A stretch of 64,000 nt of DNA from Debaryomyces hansenii CBS767. Taxonomy: Eukaryota > Ascomycota > Pichiomycetes > Serinales > Debaryomycetaceae. Below the pieces are notes generated by a model. It was given only the letters and a program-made list of their open reading frames with translations, was not told where the DNA came from and did not search any database. A program made the position numbers and the translations under genes. Location: contig NC_006046.2 of the NCBI RefSeq assembly GCF_000006445.2, positions 372,001-436,000 on the forward strand. The letters are read 5' to 3'. Of the stretch, positions 9,601-17,579 are shown piece by piece (position 1 is the stretch's first letter; each line of letters begins with the position of its first letter).

Positions 9601-10306
9601 TGAGCGACGTAAGCCAGGTCAAAATTTTGTTCATCAAAGGTGCGGCCAATAGTGTTTCTTCTTCACCATCACTATCGTCTTCTTCGTCATCTTGGCTGGC
9701 TCGATATAATAACCCTTTCTCATGAGCAAGATAGATCAAATCTTCAAAGAACTCACAAACATTCTTCCTGAAAAACTTCAAGTCTTTGTTGTTCGAAATG
9801 AACGGATACTCATGGTATTGCTGCTTTTCAAAAGCTATTGTCAATTCACCTACCGTCTCCGCCGCCGATTCCAAATTAACCAAGTCATGAGGTTGCAAAA
9901 GGTAGATACATCCACAGCTTCGTAATAGCAAATTCACCAACGCTGCAATCAGCTCGCTATCCTTATTATTTTCCTCATTCTCAACGTATTCCTCGATCCA
10001 TTCTAAAGCGAGCTCTTGTGTAGACAAATCTGGTTTCGACAATGCCTTGTATAGTACATTCTCCTCAAAGTCTGGCCCCAACTCCTCGACTGATTTAGGA
10101 CCAATCTTTCTGGATGTCTTACTTTTTTTTCTTGAGTTTGTAGGTCCTTTGCTACGTTTCTTATTTGCATCTGTTGCCGCCATGTACTCATCATCACTTT
10201 CATTAACACCTGTATCCGAGTCCTCTGAATCGCTGTCATCTTTGTATATGCTCGTATCCTTATGCACAATACGAGCTGACCTTCTCGTACCTCTACCGCT
10301 GGTCAT
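6635..10306 (-). CDS. IRR1: Cohesin subunit Scc3/Irr1 (STAG family)
   Basis: 1223 aa. The acidic N-terminus (DDSDSEDSDTG) and a Lys/Arg patch (KKRSKGPTNSRKKSKTSRK) precede the STAG domain (about residues 150-270, SSCTVRPLRHISTTILLTIQ). The stromalin conservative domain follows (about 310-390), with IHRYRDVDASIRQECLRQLG and YLRYFGWLLSDPSNHVRAEV. The rest is HEAT-like helix. Known role: binds Scc1 and DNA in the cohesin ring, essential for sister-chromatid cohesion, nuclear. An acidic segment near residue 1080 (DSDGDDADDGYASDEDGENEE) breaks the helical region. The start is the ATG next to GRGTRRSARI. An MCB element lies 86-91 bp upstream. Confidence 0.93.
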   Translation of the reverse strand: MTSGRGTRRSARIVHKDTSIYKDDSDSEDSDTGVNESDDEYMAATDANKKRSKGPTNSRKKSKTSRKIGPKSVEELGPDFEENVLYKALSKPDLSTQELALEWIEEYVENEENNKDSELIAALVNLLLRSCGCIYLLQPHDLVNLESAAETVGELTIAFEKQQYHEYPFISNNKDLKFFRKNVCEFFEDLIYLAHEKGLLYRASQDDEEDDSDGEEETLLAAPLMNKILTWLTSLSSCTVRPLRHISTTILLTIQTKLCDIVVTITTTLEKYQRQLSNITNNSKHKGNKKPRNSKADAISKNIHIYHNQKETIYEYFGEITETTFIHRYRDVDASIRQECLRQLGQWMTTYPDFFFQSSYLRYFGWLLSDPSNHVRAEVTKVLLKLYKNASNGNQNMSIGFRQFTERFKKQLINMSRKDNDFNVKHNLISICCELLKIGFLEESDNLQISQIFYYLLDYGSGFGQSSDEKLKMELSRFINLVNLESTKVELEKYSIFTENYESPQFGSEHGKLDINDCLRTKNLIKFLKNSYDSYLKNKPTIESELPSTRNFTPIATVFKSLYRLPSYAKSWEFLVRYLLFDLSSITFHPKLGNIEEENVEVTNFKKLLELSGETDYYYLLNFINGSISSILSSNIKRGKDEAENEENHTSVLIKLIDYLPAIQKSLNKSNNQFLIFLDLWNVLIVSFSHSDNIYTMFQSMGQLNVYNDITSKIISFYQSYESTDFENDIILQVFDEYFNKLLINYDNHTSPTQSINSSAPSNIMNTDIRLKIQNLLQELIAELKEIYNSNTLLTELGDQEAYNDELKTQKFVIDTLINASNPLAKLGKLGNYININEYINNSSGNSSSSIVELMTWKVLDRLDIEKMIDQWSNSFLQTIDKFIDSYKVTLDFILVWNSWKLETLIYVPAYEDNNSQHHYDIELIFDDVVSVLKANFKIFQSFFSSIDGIYETCSSSSSISNENAYLMIEKLNSLKTLLGAKIIDIIVSMKVFYMKFNNNNNFKNFNRFFNETDGMGKYISKTIPVRFQNELLNIFLYKESKLANLIDVELDRTDEEDVNFEEFHNLNKEKEKENRRGFDSDGDDADDGYASDEDGENEEKIKAKAKLDQLKKQQKKESEIWLAEKDLCVFTVKLFTLIHLSMVNDFVLSRLSLNSEKIGGLYYKLLKLNEEQMNILQNGGQKTSKDNTVAEKENTLLTTSTNVSEIDLDLDMDEDSQSQIVS

Positions 10307-10391
10307 TATCTAATTATATTCGCTTGTATTTCAAACTACCCAAATTGATTTGGTTGTAAATAACTCGCTTATACCGGTTTACAACAAAAAG

Positions 10392-10397
10392 ACGCGT
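10392..10397. promoter_or_regulatory. MCB element (ACGCGT), G1/S type
   Basis: ACGCGT lies 86-91 bp upstream of the IRR1 ATG in the 255-bp divergent IRR1/RSC8 promoter. MBF binding to ACGCGT drives G1/S genes, including cohesin genes, in yeasts. Use here is inference. Confidence 0.55.
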
Positions 10398-10405
10398 TCT
10401 ACAAA

Positions 10406-10439
10406 TGTCGCAAAATATCCGCGACATATATTGCGACGT
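10406..10439. promoter_or_regulatory. Repeated GCGAC motifs in IRR1/RSC8 divergent promoter
   Basis: TGTCGC (10406-10411) and GCGACA (10421-10426) form an inverted pair spaced by 9 bp; a third GCGAC follows at about 10433, in TTGCGACGTGCGAA. They are clustered just after the MCB. The factor is unknown to me. Confidence 0.4.
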
Positions 10440-10561
10440 GCGAAACCCAATTTTAGCATTTTCTTCTCGAATCAAAATGGCCAGTAGCCAAAAGGTATTA
10501 TCACATATAGAAGAAAAGTCGAAGAAAAGGCAACTAATCAATTAAGAAAGAGCGTAAGAAC

Positions 10562-12325
10562 ATGTCAGCATCTGCTTCTATTGATCCAGAAACACCCACT
10601 TCTGCTACACCTATTCCAAATGAGGAAATAAGTATGGTTGACAACCCGGTGAAGGAAGAAGATAAACAAGAGCAAAATGGTAAGCCGATTGATGTAGAAA
10701 AGGCTAAGAGTACATTTCAAGAAAAGGCGAAAAATTATCTAATTGATCAGTCGAGCCACATTGTGATTCCATCCTTTGCCAAGTGGTTCAGTATGAATGA
10801 TGTTCATAGTATAGAGAAGAAGCTGTTTCCAGATTTCTTTCCAGTCAAAGATGGTGACATTTTTAAGTCTATTTACAAGACAGGGGAGATTTATAAGAAC
10901 ATGAGAGACTTTATGATTAATTCGTACAGAATCAATCCGTTGGAATACCTAACAGTTACTGCTATTCGTCGTAATTTGGCGGGCGACGTGTCGAGTATTA
11001 TCAGGATTCATCATTTCTTGGAAAAATGGGGTTTGATTAATTACCAGATTGACCCAAGAACTAAATCCACCGTAGTTGGACCTCAGTATACGGGCCACTT
11101 TCAGGTGACTTTGGACACTCCAAAGGGATTGGTGCCATTTATCCCTGATAACATTGAGGTTATTGAATCGGCAAAAGACTTACCTTCACCACCAAACTCA
11201 GTTGAAAACGAAACTAATGAGAATGACTACGCAGACCACGCAGACCTCGAGAAGGAGCAAGATATTAAAGTGAAACAAGAAATCCCTATAAACATGGAAG
11301 TTAGACGTAATATATATACTAACACCAATGATGTGTCGAAAAATATTAATACTCAAAACATAATCCAATACTTCTGTAACACTTGTGGTAAAGATTCAAG
11401 TGAAGTGAGATACCACAATTTGAAAAGCAAGTCATATTCGAACAACCCCAACTCAAATATAAACAATGCTTCTGTTTTGTGTAGTACATGTTTTGACCAA
11501 GGATTATTCCCTCTGAATTTCCAATCCTCTGACTTTGTTAAGTTACAAAAAAGTAATGACAATATAGAATGGTCAGAGCAAGAAATTTTATTATTGCTAG
11601 AAGGTATCGAAATGTTCGGGACATTTGATGCCAGCTCAAATAATGCAAACGTTTCGTTGAATTCCAACGCAAACGGACAGTGGGATAAGATCTCTGAATT
11701 TATTGGGACTAAAACAAAGGAACAATGTTTGATCAAATTTATACAATTACCAATTGAGGATAGATACTTAAACAAATTAATAAATTCCAATAAAAAAGAT
11801 GACACTTTTAATCAAGAAAAAATTGTCCAAGACATTGTTAGTCAAATAATCTCAAACAAATCAGGACAAGCTTTAGTGGAAGAAAACTCATTGAAAAGTC
11901 TAAATGAATCGATAAGCGAACAATCGAATTTAATAAACCAAATTACAGAATTAACTTTAGAGAAGTTCCAGATCAAGATGAATAATTTAAATAATTTAGA
12001 ATCAAACTTGATTGAAGTTGAAAATTCATTGAACTTGGAAAGGAAGCAGTTATTGATTGAAAGATGGTCAAACTTTGAAAAAATTAATAAATTCAAGAAG
12101 TCTCAAGAGAACTTGAGTCCAGAATTGAATAACTTACTTAATGATTTGTTGACACCAATAAATGTAAATGAAATCAATAAGTCGTTTAATAATAATCTCG
12201 CTTTAAATAGTGATTCAAACAAAATGGATGTTGATAGCTCTAACAACTTATCGAATAGTATTGATAATGATAGCATCCCGGTAAGTATTGCCAAACCAAA
12301 AAATTATCAATTCTGGTCTGGTTAA
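10562..12325 (+). CDS. RSC8: RSC chromatin-remodelling subunit Rsc8 (SWIRM-SANT)
   Basis: 587 aa. The SWIRM domain (about residues 55-155) contains HIVIPSFAKWF, INPLEYLTVTAIRRNLAGDVSSI and FLEKWGLINYQIDPRTK. A ZZ-like zinc segment near 270-310 has CNTCGKDSSEVRYHN and CSTCF. The SANT domain starts near 337 (WSEQEILLLLEGIEMFG) and is followed by a C-terminal coiled coil (LEKFQIKMNNLNNLESNLIE). An N-terminal SWIRM and a length near 560 aa fit Rsc8 rather than its longer paralogue Swi3. Known role: dimeric scaffold of the RSC complex in the nucleus. Divergent from IRR1 with a shared promoter. Confidence 0.92.
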   Translation: MSASASIDPETPTSATPIPNEEISMVDNPVKEEDKQEQNGKPIDVEKAKSTFQEKAKNYLIDQSSHIVIPSFAKWFSMNDVHSIEKKLFPDFFPVKDGDIFKSIYKTGEIYKNMRDFMINSYRINPLEYLTVTAIRRNLAGDVSSIIRIHHFLEKWGLINYQIDPRTKSTVVGPQYTGHFQVTLDTPKGLVPFIPDNIEVIESAKDLPSPPNSVENETNENDYADHADLEKEQDIKVKQEIPINMEVRRNIYTNTNDVSKNINTQNIIQYFCNTCGKDSSEVRYHNLKSKSYSNNPNSNINNASVLCSTCFDQGLFPLNFQSSDFVKLQKSNDNIEWSEQEILLLLEGIEMFGTFDASSNNANVSLNSNANGQWDKISEFIGTKTKEQCLIKFIQLPIEDRYLNKLINSNKKDDTFNQEKIVQDIVSQIISNKSGQALVEENSLKSLNESISEQSNLINQITELTLEKFQIKMNNLNNLESNLIEVENSLNLERKQLLIERWSNFEKINKFKKSQENLSPELNNLLNDLLTPINVNEINKSFNNNLALNSDSNKMDVDSSNNLSNSIDNDSIPVSIAKPKNYQFWSG

Positions 12326-12593
12326 TATATATATTTATGTATTTTAAATTTTGTATTGTAATTTATATTTTTTTAATAAGAGACGGTTGTAATTCTACGT
12401 AATATTCGTATACGTGAACATTGTATAATAATGCAAGACGGAGCAATTATGAAAAACATGTACTCTACAATACCTTTGCTTATTAAGCTGTTAAGCAATA
12501 TGTGCGGAAGTGTCTACATACTCTATTTTATTTCGAATAAACCCGCCCTAATGATATATGATTTTTCGATGTTGTTTAACAGAATATCAAATT
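12326..12593. other. Intergenic, RSC8 3' region
   Basis: AT-rich DNA between the RSC8 stop and the tRNA-Arg gene; nothing else recognised. Confidence 0.5.
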
Positions 12594-12666
12594 GCCTGCG
12601 TAGCGTAATGGTTAACGCGTTTGACTTCTAATCAAAAGATTGCGGGTTCGACTCCCGCCGTGGGTT
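12594..12666 (+). tRNA. tRNA-Arg (anticodon UCU)
   Basis: A 73-nt cloverleaf. The acceptor 5' strand GCCTGCG pairs with CGTGGGT using G-U pairs. The D-arm is GCGTAATGGTTAACGC (A box). The anticodon stem TTTGA/TCAAA holds loop CTTCTAA with anticodon TCT. The T-arm is GCGGGTTCGACTCCCGC (B box). It closely resembles the S. cerevisiae tRNA-Arg(UCU) gene and has no intron. Confidence 0.95.
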
Positions 12667-12671
12667 CTTTA

Positions 12672-12681
12672 TTTTTTTTTT
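12672..12681 (+). terminator. Pol III terminator of tRNA-Arg
   Basis: An uninterrupted run of ten T begins 6 nt after the tRNA 3' end. Confidence 0.85.
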
Positions 12682-13145
12682 ATTCGCAAGTAGATCTTGA
12701 AATGCTTTATACAATCTGCCTAGGTAAAGTAGTCGGTAAAAATCTAAATCCTAAATAAGTTCTATTTAATAAAAATACAGAACTATATATTAAAGCTTAT
12801 TAATTCTAAATTATATTTTTGTTTTAATTGAAAATAAATATCTCTATTCTTTTTAGTAATATCTTCATAATAAACTAATTTATTACTTTATATAAAAATA
12901 TAAATTAATGCTATTTACTGCATTCCTTATATTTTTGGTTTTCTCCCTAATTGTACCTACAATACAAATAACCCGTGATTTATATATTATCATATACTCC
13001 TATAATTTATAATTAAACCTGAATGACTCGACCCTATTTGCAAAAAAAAATAAATACTCAAAAAAAGAAAGATAAATTAAGACAAATGATACAACAACTG
13101 ATGATATTATATTAGTGTGTGTGTGTGTGTGTGTGAATACATCAA
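12682..13145. other. AT-rich intergenic, 3' side of FTR1
   Basis: Very AT-rich sequence without ORFs or structured RNA that I can support. Its right end holds the FTR1 3' UTR with a GT microsatellite. Confidence 0.5.
13115..13135. repeat. (GT)n microsatellite
   Basis: Ten GT units plus a G, ending 10 bp from the FTR1 stop codon; on the mRNA strand it is a (CA)n tract in the 3' UTR. Confidence 0.95.
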
Positions 13146-14300
13146 TTATTTCTCAACTGCATTAATAGCTTCCTTATTAGAAAGCATAGAACTCTCGTTT
13201 GACTCACCGTCAGCCACAATCCTTTGATTTCTGACTTTTTCGAACAATTCTTCTTGTTGTTCTTTAGTAAGTTCATGCTTCTTCTTATTTTTAATGTGAT
13301 ACATTGGGTTCAATTTGACTAATGTGACATTCTTCAAGAATGGTAAATGTCCTGTCTTTTCTTCGTACATCATCAATAACAAGGTTACAATCACAGCAAT
13401 CCAGTAGATGTTGTAAGAAATGACTGAACCGTATGTGGCAGAATTTTGCCATCCCAAAAGAGCGTTGAAGACATCCCAACCATTATCGGTTTCAGGGTTG
13501 CAACAATTAACGTGCCAGACCGATTTGGAAATATCGTAAGTACCAGGACCTGAACCATTTTCAGAAGCATCACCACCAGTCGCCTTATTATAAGTGTTGG
13601 TTTCAAAGAACCAAACACCTCTGGAAAATAACCCTGCAGCAATCAAGTACAAGATACCAGTGGAAATGATCAAGAAAACTTGTAAAGAAACAGTAGAACC
13701 AAAATAATACAACAAGGTACCGACAAAAAGACCTGCGATCAAACCACAGACAACTGGAAGTGGGAAAGATGATGCAGGACTGTCTAAACCAACACCACCA
13801 ACGAAAACGACAGCTTCTAACCCTTCTCTGAGAGTGGTAATGAATGGCAAGATAAACATACAGTATTTCTTAGTCAAGTACCCAATTCTGAATCTGTCTT
13901 TTCCCTTTGGTGGTTCCTTGATTAAAGCCTGTGCCAATTTAACTCTCCATTTTTCTTTCATCTTATTAACACGCAACATAGCAATACCCATCATCGAAAT
14001 TAATACCGTCGCAATTATACAGAAAATCCCTTCCCATAAATCTTCAGAATTACCCCAAATATCTTTACCTAACGAATAGAATGTACCAATAAAAGCACCT
14101 CCCAAAATAAGACATATCAACAACCCTAGAAGCGCCCCTACCCAAACCTGTCTGACTAACTTTTTATATACAGCTGGGTCATTTGTTGCTCCCCCTAAAC
14201 CTTGCTTTAAGAAGGCTAATAAGACCGAAACGACGACAACAGCTTCTAAGGTTTCACGAAAGACAATGAAAAAAATCTGAACGTTAAATACGTTAACCAT
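13146..14300 (-). CDS. FTR1: High-affinity plasma-membrane iron permease Ftr1
   Basis: 384 aa, usual for the family, with about seven hydrophobic segments. The two iron-binding REXLE motifs are present: RETLE at 15-19 in the first membrane segment and REGLE at 158-162. Known role: imports Fe(III) produced by a multicopper ferroxidase partner (Fet3 type) in the plasma membrane; the ferroxidase is not in this window. A Lys/Glu-rich cytosolic tail follows TM7 (KNKKKHELTKEQQEELFEK). The start ATG leads directly into TM1, as in Ftr1. A GCCAAG hexamer (Rim101-type) lies 113-118 bp upstream. Confidence 0.96.
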   Translation of the reverse strand: MVNVFNVQIFFIVFRETLEAVVVVSVLLAFLKQGLGGATNDPAVYKKLVRQVWVGALLGLLICLILGGAFIGTFYSLGKDIWGNSEDLWEGIFCIIATVLISMMGIAMLRVNKMKEKWRVKLAQALIKEPPKGKDRFRIGYLTKKYCMFILPFITTLREGLEAVVFVGGVGLDSPASSFPLPVVCGLIAGLFVGTLLYYFGSTVSLQVFLIISTGILYLIAAGLFSRGVWFFETNTYNKATGGDASENGSGPGTYDISKSVWHVNCCNPETDNGWDVFNALLGWQNSATYGSVISYNIYWIAVIVTLLLMMYEEKTGHLPFLKNVTLVKLNPMYHIKNKKKHELTKEQQEELFEKVRNQRIVADGESNESSMLSNKEAINAVEK

Positions 14301-14412
14301 TTTTCACTCTCGGTTTGATCTGGTATCTCTTACAAAACAAGAACAAGTATTTTAAAGAACGTACTTTTCTGCCAATTTATACTCCTCAAAATAATTCTTC
14401 AATAATCAGATG

Positions 14413-14418
14413 CTTGGC
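14413..14418 (-). promoter_or_regulatory. Rim101-type GCCAAG site upstream of FTR1
   Basis: CTTGGC on the plus strand reads GCCAAG toward FTR1. PacC/Rim101 factors bind GCCARG. A six-base match occurs by chance about once per 2 kb, so this is weak. Confidence 0.3.
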
Positions 14419-15410
14419 TGAACTAGTCTCGCATAATCATCTGCATACACCCATATATGGTAATATTGATCAATCTGATAATTTCATGAAAATTTTTTTC
14501 CGTCCAATGAAGAAGCTAGTACTCGCTAGACGTGCATGATATGCATAAAGACATAATGCATGTCCTCAATGACACAGTAGTATGAAGGATGCGAACATTG
14601 TTGTATGCTAAAATTTTATTATAGTGCAGGCCTAAATAATACAAATGATCCAATGAAAATTCTTTATTCTTTGGTTAGCTGCTTGTCTAGGCCTAAGCCG
14701 GGTAGAAAATAGCACTTCTATTGTTCATTGAATCTATTGACTGTTGGGCAATATACCAGTTATTGTTCTGCTTAATATAACAACTGAAGGGAACGCCAAT
14801 TACATAACTAAGGTATCGCTACGTTGAAACCTATTATGATTCTAACGAAGAAGGTGTGGAATAATACCAGTAACAAGTAAACAGCACATCGCCAATTATA
14901 CCCGGCATCTACTATTGGGGTCCTATAATTCAGGGATATTAATTACGACAGAAAATTTACGCTCTGGCTAATTCATATAGCATTCCCGCACAATAAGTTT
15001 CTGTTACCTCTTTGTATTTCCGAAAAGAAAATATGCGGTGGTGCAAACCTATAGCATAAGGCTCTTCTCGTGCGAACGAGACATCTGTCACTCATGGTAG
15101 CGTGGGAATGCTGAAGCAGGAATTTCCGTTTTGGCAGGTCTTATTGTATAAACCTAGTTTAGCGTCAAAGAGTCTTGGCTTTTTGTCGCTTACTTGTCGA
15201 TACCGTTCTGAGTGTCTTACGAAGGAACGGTTTTCACCTGTGATTAGAATAGGCATCAGGAACGCGGTTGTTGTGGTTTGCATGCGATATCGGCCCTATG
15301 TAGACTTTTGCTAATTGATGTAAGCATGCGCATGTTGATGTTCATCTTATTATAGGCCGATACTGTCGGTTAAAAAGATAGTGGTACGTGATGATTGAGT
15401 CTTCAGTATG

Positions 15411-15498
15411 CCCGGGGAGATGGTGATAGGTGGGACTAGACCACAATAATTGGTGTATGGATGTGGTGTATGGAATTTTTATTCTCCACATCCCCGGG
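15411..15498. repeat. CCCGGGGA / TCCCCGGG inverted repeat upstream of FMP41
   Basis: CCCGGGGA (15411-15418) and TCCCCGGG (15491-15498) are reverse complements. Between them is a direct repeat of GGTGTATGGA/T. This GC-rich pair stands out in AT-rich DNA about 110-190 bp before the FMP41 start. Confidence 0.5.
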
Positions 15499-15604
15499 AA
15501 GGCCCGATTTCCGCTCCGAATGGTTCAATTACTGTTGATTCAGCTAATGGTGTACAATACAAAGCTGGAATTGGTACTATACTGATAACAAACTCGCCAA
15601 AAAA

Positions 15605-16309
15605 ATGTCAGGATTAAGATACATTGATAACGCAAGGAAAATATTGTGTATTGGGCGTAATTATGCCGCTCATATTAAGGAATTGAATAGTGCTAAACCT
15701 CAACAGCCATTCTTCTTCTTGAAGCCATCCTCGTCGATTTTGAAACCGAACAATGGACCCTTTTTAGTTCCAAAAGGTACCGTTGTGCATCACGAAGTTG
15801 AATTGGGTATTATTTTGAATAAAACGTTGGTGGACTTACCGGAAAGCTTTTCTCACGAGCAAGCGTTGGATTGTATTGATGGTTATGCATTGTCAATCGA
15901 TATGACAGCTAGAAATGTTCAAGATGAAGCTAAGAAGAAGGGTTTGCCATGGTCAATTGGTAAGGGGTTTGACACTTTCTTGCCATTGTCGCAGTTTATC
16001 CCTAAGTCACAAATCCCTGATCCATATGATGTTGAATTGAGTTTAAGCATCAATGGACAAGTCAAGCAGAAAGATAGAACCGATCTTATGATTTTCCCAA
16101 TCCACAAAATATTGTCTCATATGTCGGCAATCATGACTTTGGAAAAAGGTGATCTTATCTTGACTGGTACTCCAAAAGGGGTTGGTCCAGTTGTTCCTGG
16201 TGATAAAATCAAGGCTACTATTACAGCGGGCGGTACGGTTTTAAACGATGCAACCATTGAGATAGATACCGAACAAAAACCTGGTCCTTATGAATTTAAA
16301 GAAACCTAG
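15605..16309 (+). CDS. FMP41: Fumarylacetoacetate hydrolase-family protein (FAHD1/Fmp41 type)
   Basis: 234 aa, the size of a stand-alone FAH domain. Family features: KILCIGRNYAAHIKEL at the N-terminus, FFFLKPSSSI, the metal-binding region HHEVELGIIL (residues about 60-70), DMTARNVQDEAKKKGLPW and the C-terminal GDLILTGTPKGVGPV. FAHD1 homologues act as acylpyruvases or oxaloacetate decarboxylases in mitochondria; S. cerevisiae Fmp41 is mitochondrial. No long presequence is seen. Convergent with DCD1, with 42 bp between the stop codons. Confidence 0.85.
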   Translation: MSGLRYIDNARKILCIGRNYAAHIKELNSAKPQQPFFFLKPSSSILKPNNGPFLVPKGTVVHHEVELGIILNKTLVDLPESFSHEQALDCIDGYALSIDMTARNVQDEAKKKGLPWSIGKGFDTFLPLSQFIPKSQIPDPYDVELSLSINGQVKQKDRTDLMIFPIHKILSHMSAIMTLEKGDLILTGTPKGVGPVVPGDKIKATITAGGTVLNDATIEIDTEQKPGPYEFKET

Positions 16310-16351
16310 ATATAGCTCCAGCTAATTTTAATAATCTCTATCTACATAATT

Positions 16352-17416
16352 CTAAATAAAAATGCCATCTGTTGGAGGACTATATTGTCGTAATATAATA
16401 TTAGCTTCCGACATCACCTTATGTGATAATATGTCCATTGAATAGCTTTGGGCGTATACAACCTCCTTGATGCCACTTTGAACAATTTTGATTGAACATG
16501 TTAAACAAGGGCATGTATTACAGTATAGAACACTATTCTCACCGGTTTGTCCACCAGTAATCCTGTCCCTGCCTGCTTCGAGCAATGCGTTTTCTTCGGC
16601 ATGTAAGCATAAACATGTTGATAATGCAGCCCCACTGCCTTGTCCTTGGTTACATCTGGAACACCCACCTTCGTTACAATTTGTTAAGTTACGAGGTGTT
16701 CCATTATATCCAGTAGCCATCACTCTATTACCTCGGACCACAACGCATCCAACTCTACGTTTCATGCAATTCGATCTCAAAGCTGCCAAGTCTGCCAACC
16801 TCATAAAGTACGAGTCCCATGTAGGCCTCAATCTCTCCTGGTTCAATAAATTCAATTCAGACAATTTGACATATAAGCTCTTGATCGATGCAGATGTGTT
16901 GATAATCTTAATTTGCGCCTGATTATTTATTTCAATTAACGGGTTGGTGGAGGAAAATAAAAGCCTATCTGACTGATAAATAAACTCCTCAATAGACAAC
17001 TCCCTTTTTTGTTTAATAGAAAACCTTTTAAATCTCAACTGTATAGGTGCATCTATCGAAATATGCAAAAAGAATGGTCTTTTCTGAAGCGAATTCAACA
17101 TTTCAATATCACTTATGTGAGAGATTACAAAGTTCATCCGCCAGTTCGTCGTAACGTATTCAAGCAACTCGTCCAACTCATTAAACAGATTATACGGTTC
17201 CATCGATCCATTATTTATCTCCTTAGTTGTAATATCGTCGTTTGAGATAGATAATTCTTTAATATCAATTACCGATGCTGATTCACAAGACCCGGATGAT
17301 TCGACCTCTTTATCCCCATTTTCCTTGAACACTAGCAACTTAAAGCCTTGAAATGTCAAATATCGAGCAACCTCTGTTTTTCCCGAACTAAGAGTTCCAG
17401 ATATACCTATTAACAT
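16352..17416 (-). CDS. DCD1: dCMP deaminase
   Basis: 354 aa. The C-terminal deaminase domain (from about residue 198, WDSYFMRLADLAALRSNC) has VGCVVVRGNRVMATGYNGTPR, the catalytic HAEENAL and the zinc cysteines CNTCPCLTC. It converts dCMP to dUMP for dTTP synthesis. The N-terminal part begins with a P-loop-like GISGTLSSGKTEVARYL and resembles a nucleoside-monophosphate-kinase fold; fungal Dcd1 proteins have such an extension, but it is longer here than in the 312-aa S. cerevisiae enzyme. A GGCGCG element lies in the 163-bp promoter shared with NCR1. Confidence 0.93.
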   Translation of the reverse strand: MLIGISGTLSSGKTEVARYLTFQGFKLLVFKENGDKEVESSGSCESASVIDIKELSISNDDITTKEINNGSMEPYNLFNELDELLEYVTTNWRMNFVISHISDIEMLNSLQKRPFFLHISIDAPIQLRFKRFSIKQKRELSIEEFIYQSDRLLFSSTNPLIEINNQAQIKIINTSASIKSLYVKLSELNLLNQERLRPTWDSYFMRLADLAALRSNCMKRRVGCVVVRGNRVMATGYNGTPRNLTNCNEGGCSRCNQGQGSGAALSTCLCLHAEENALLEAGRDRITGGQTGENSVLYCNTCPCLTCSIKIVQSGIKEVVYAQSYSMDILSHKVMSEANIILRQYSPPTDGIFI

Positions 17417-17579
17417 CCTTTTGTAGTACTATTCTGGACGCTAATTGGAAGTTTTCATACACCTTTTTCTGGCGCGTTTAAATTAGCAGCTTAATCAGTC
17501 GCAAACCAGAAACGGATATCTTGCTCTTTATCTATTTTAAACGATTTCATAGCCATATATCCTATAATTATAGTTTAAT

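Larger units (their letters stand above)
14301..15604. other. Long divergent intergenic region FTR1/FMP41
   Basis: 1.3 kb with no convincing gene; the short ORFs are random. It holds two GCCAAG cores (on the minus strand at 14413-14418 and 15174-15179), a TCTCGT/ACGAGA small hairpin at 15066-15081, and an 8-bp inverted repeat near the FMP41 end. The length is unusual for this compact genome and suggests a regulated promoter, plausibly for iron-responsive FTR1. Confidence 0.5.

Noticed and set aside
15066..15081. TCTCGT-GCGA-ACGAGA small hairpin
   Set aside because: A 6-bp stem in 1.3 kb of intergenic DNA is expected by chance; no associated transcript signal.
15092..15314. Overlapping 63- and 70-aa ORFs on both strands between FTR1 and FMP41
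   Set aside because: No ATG context, domain or codon bias; mutual overlap on opposite strands points to chance ORFs.
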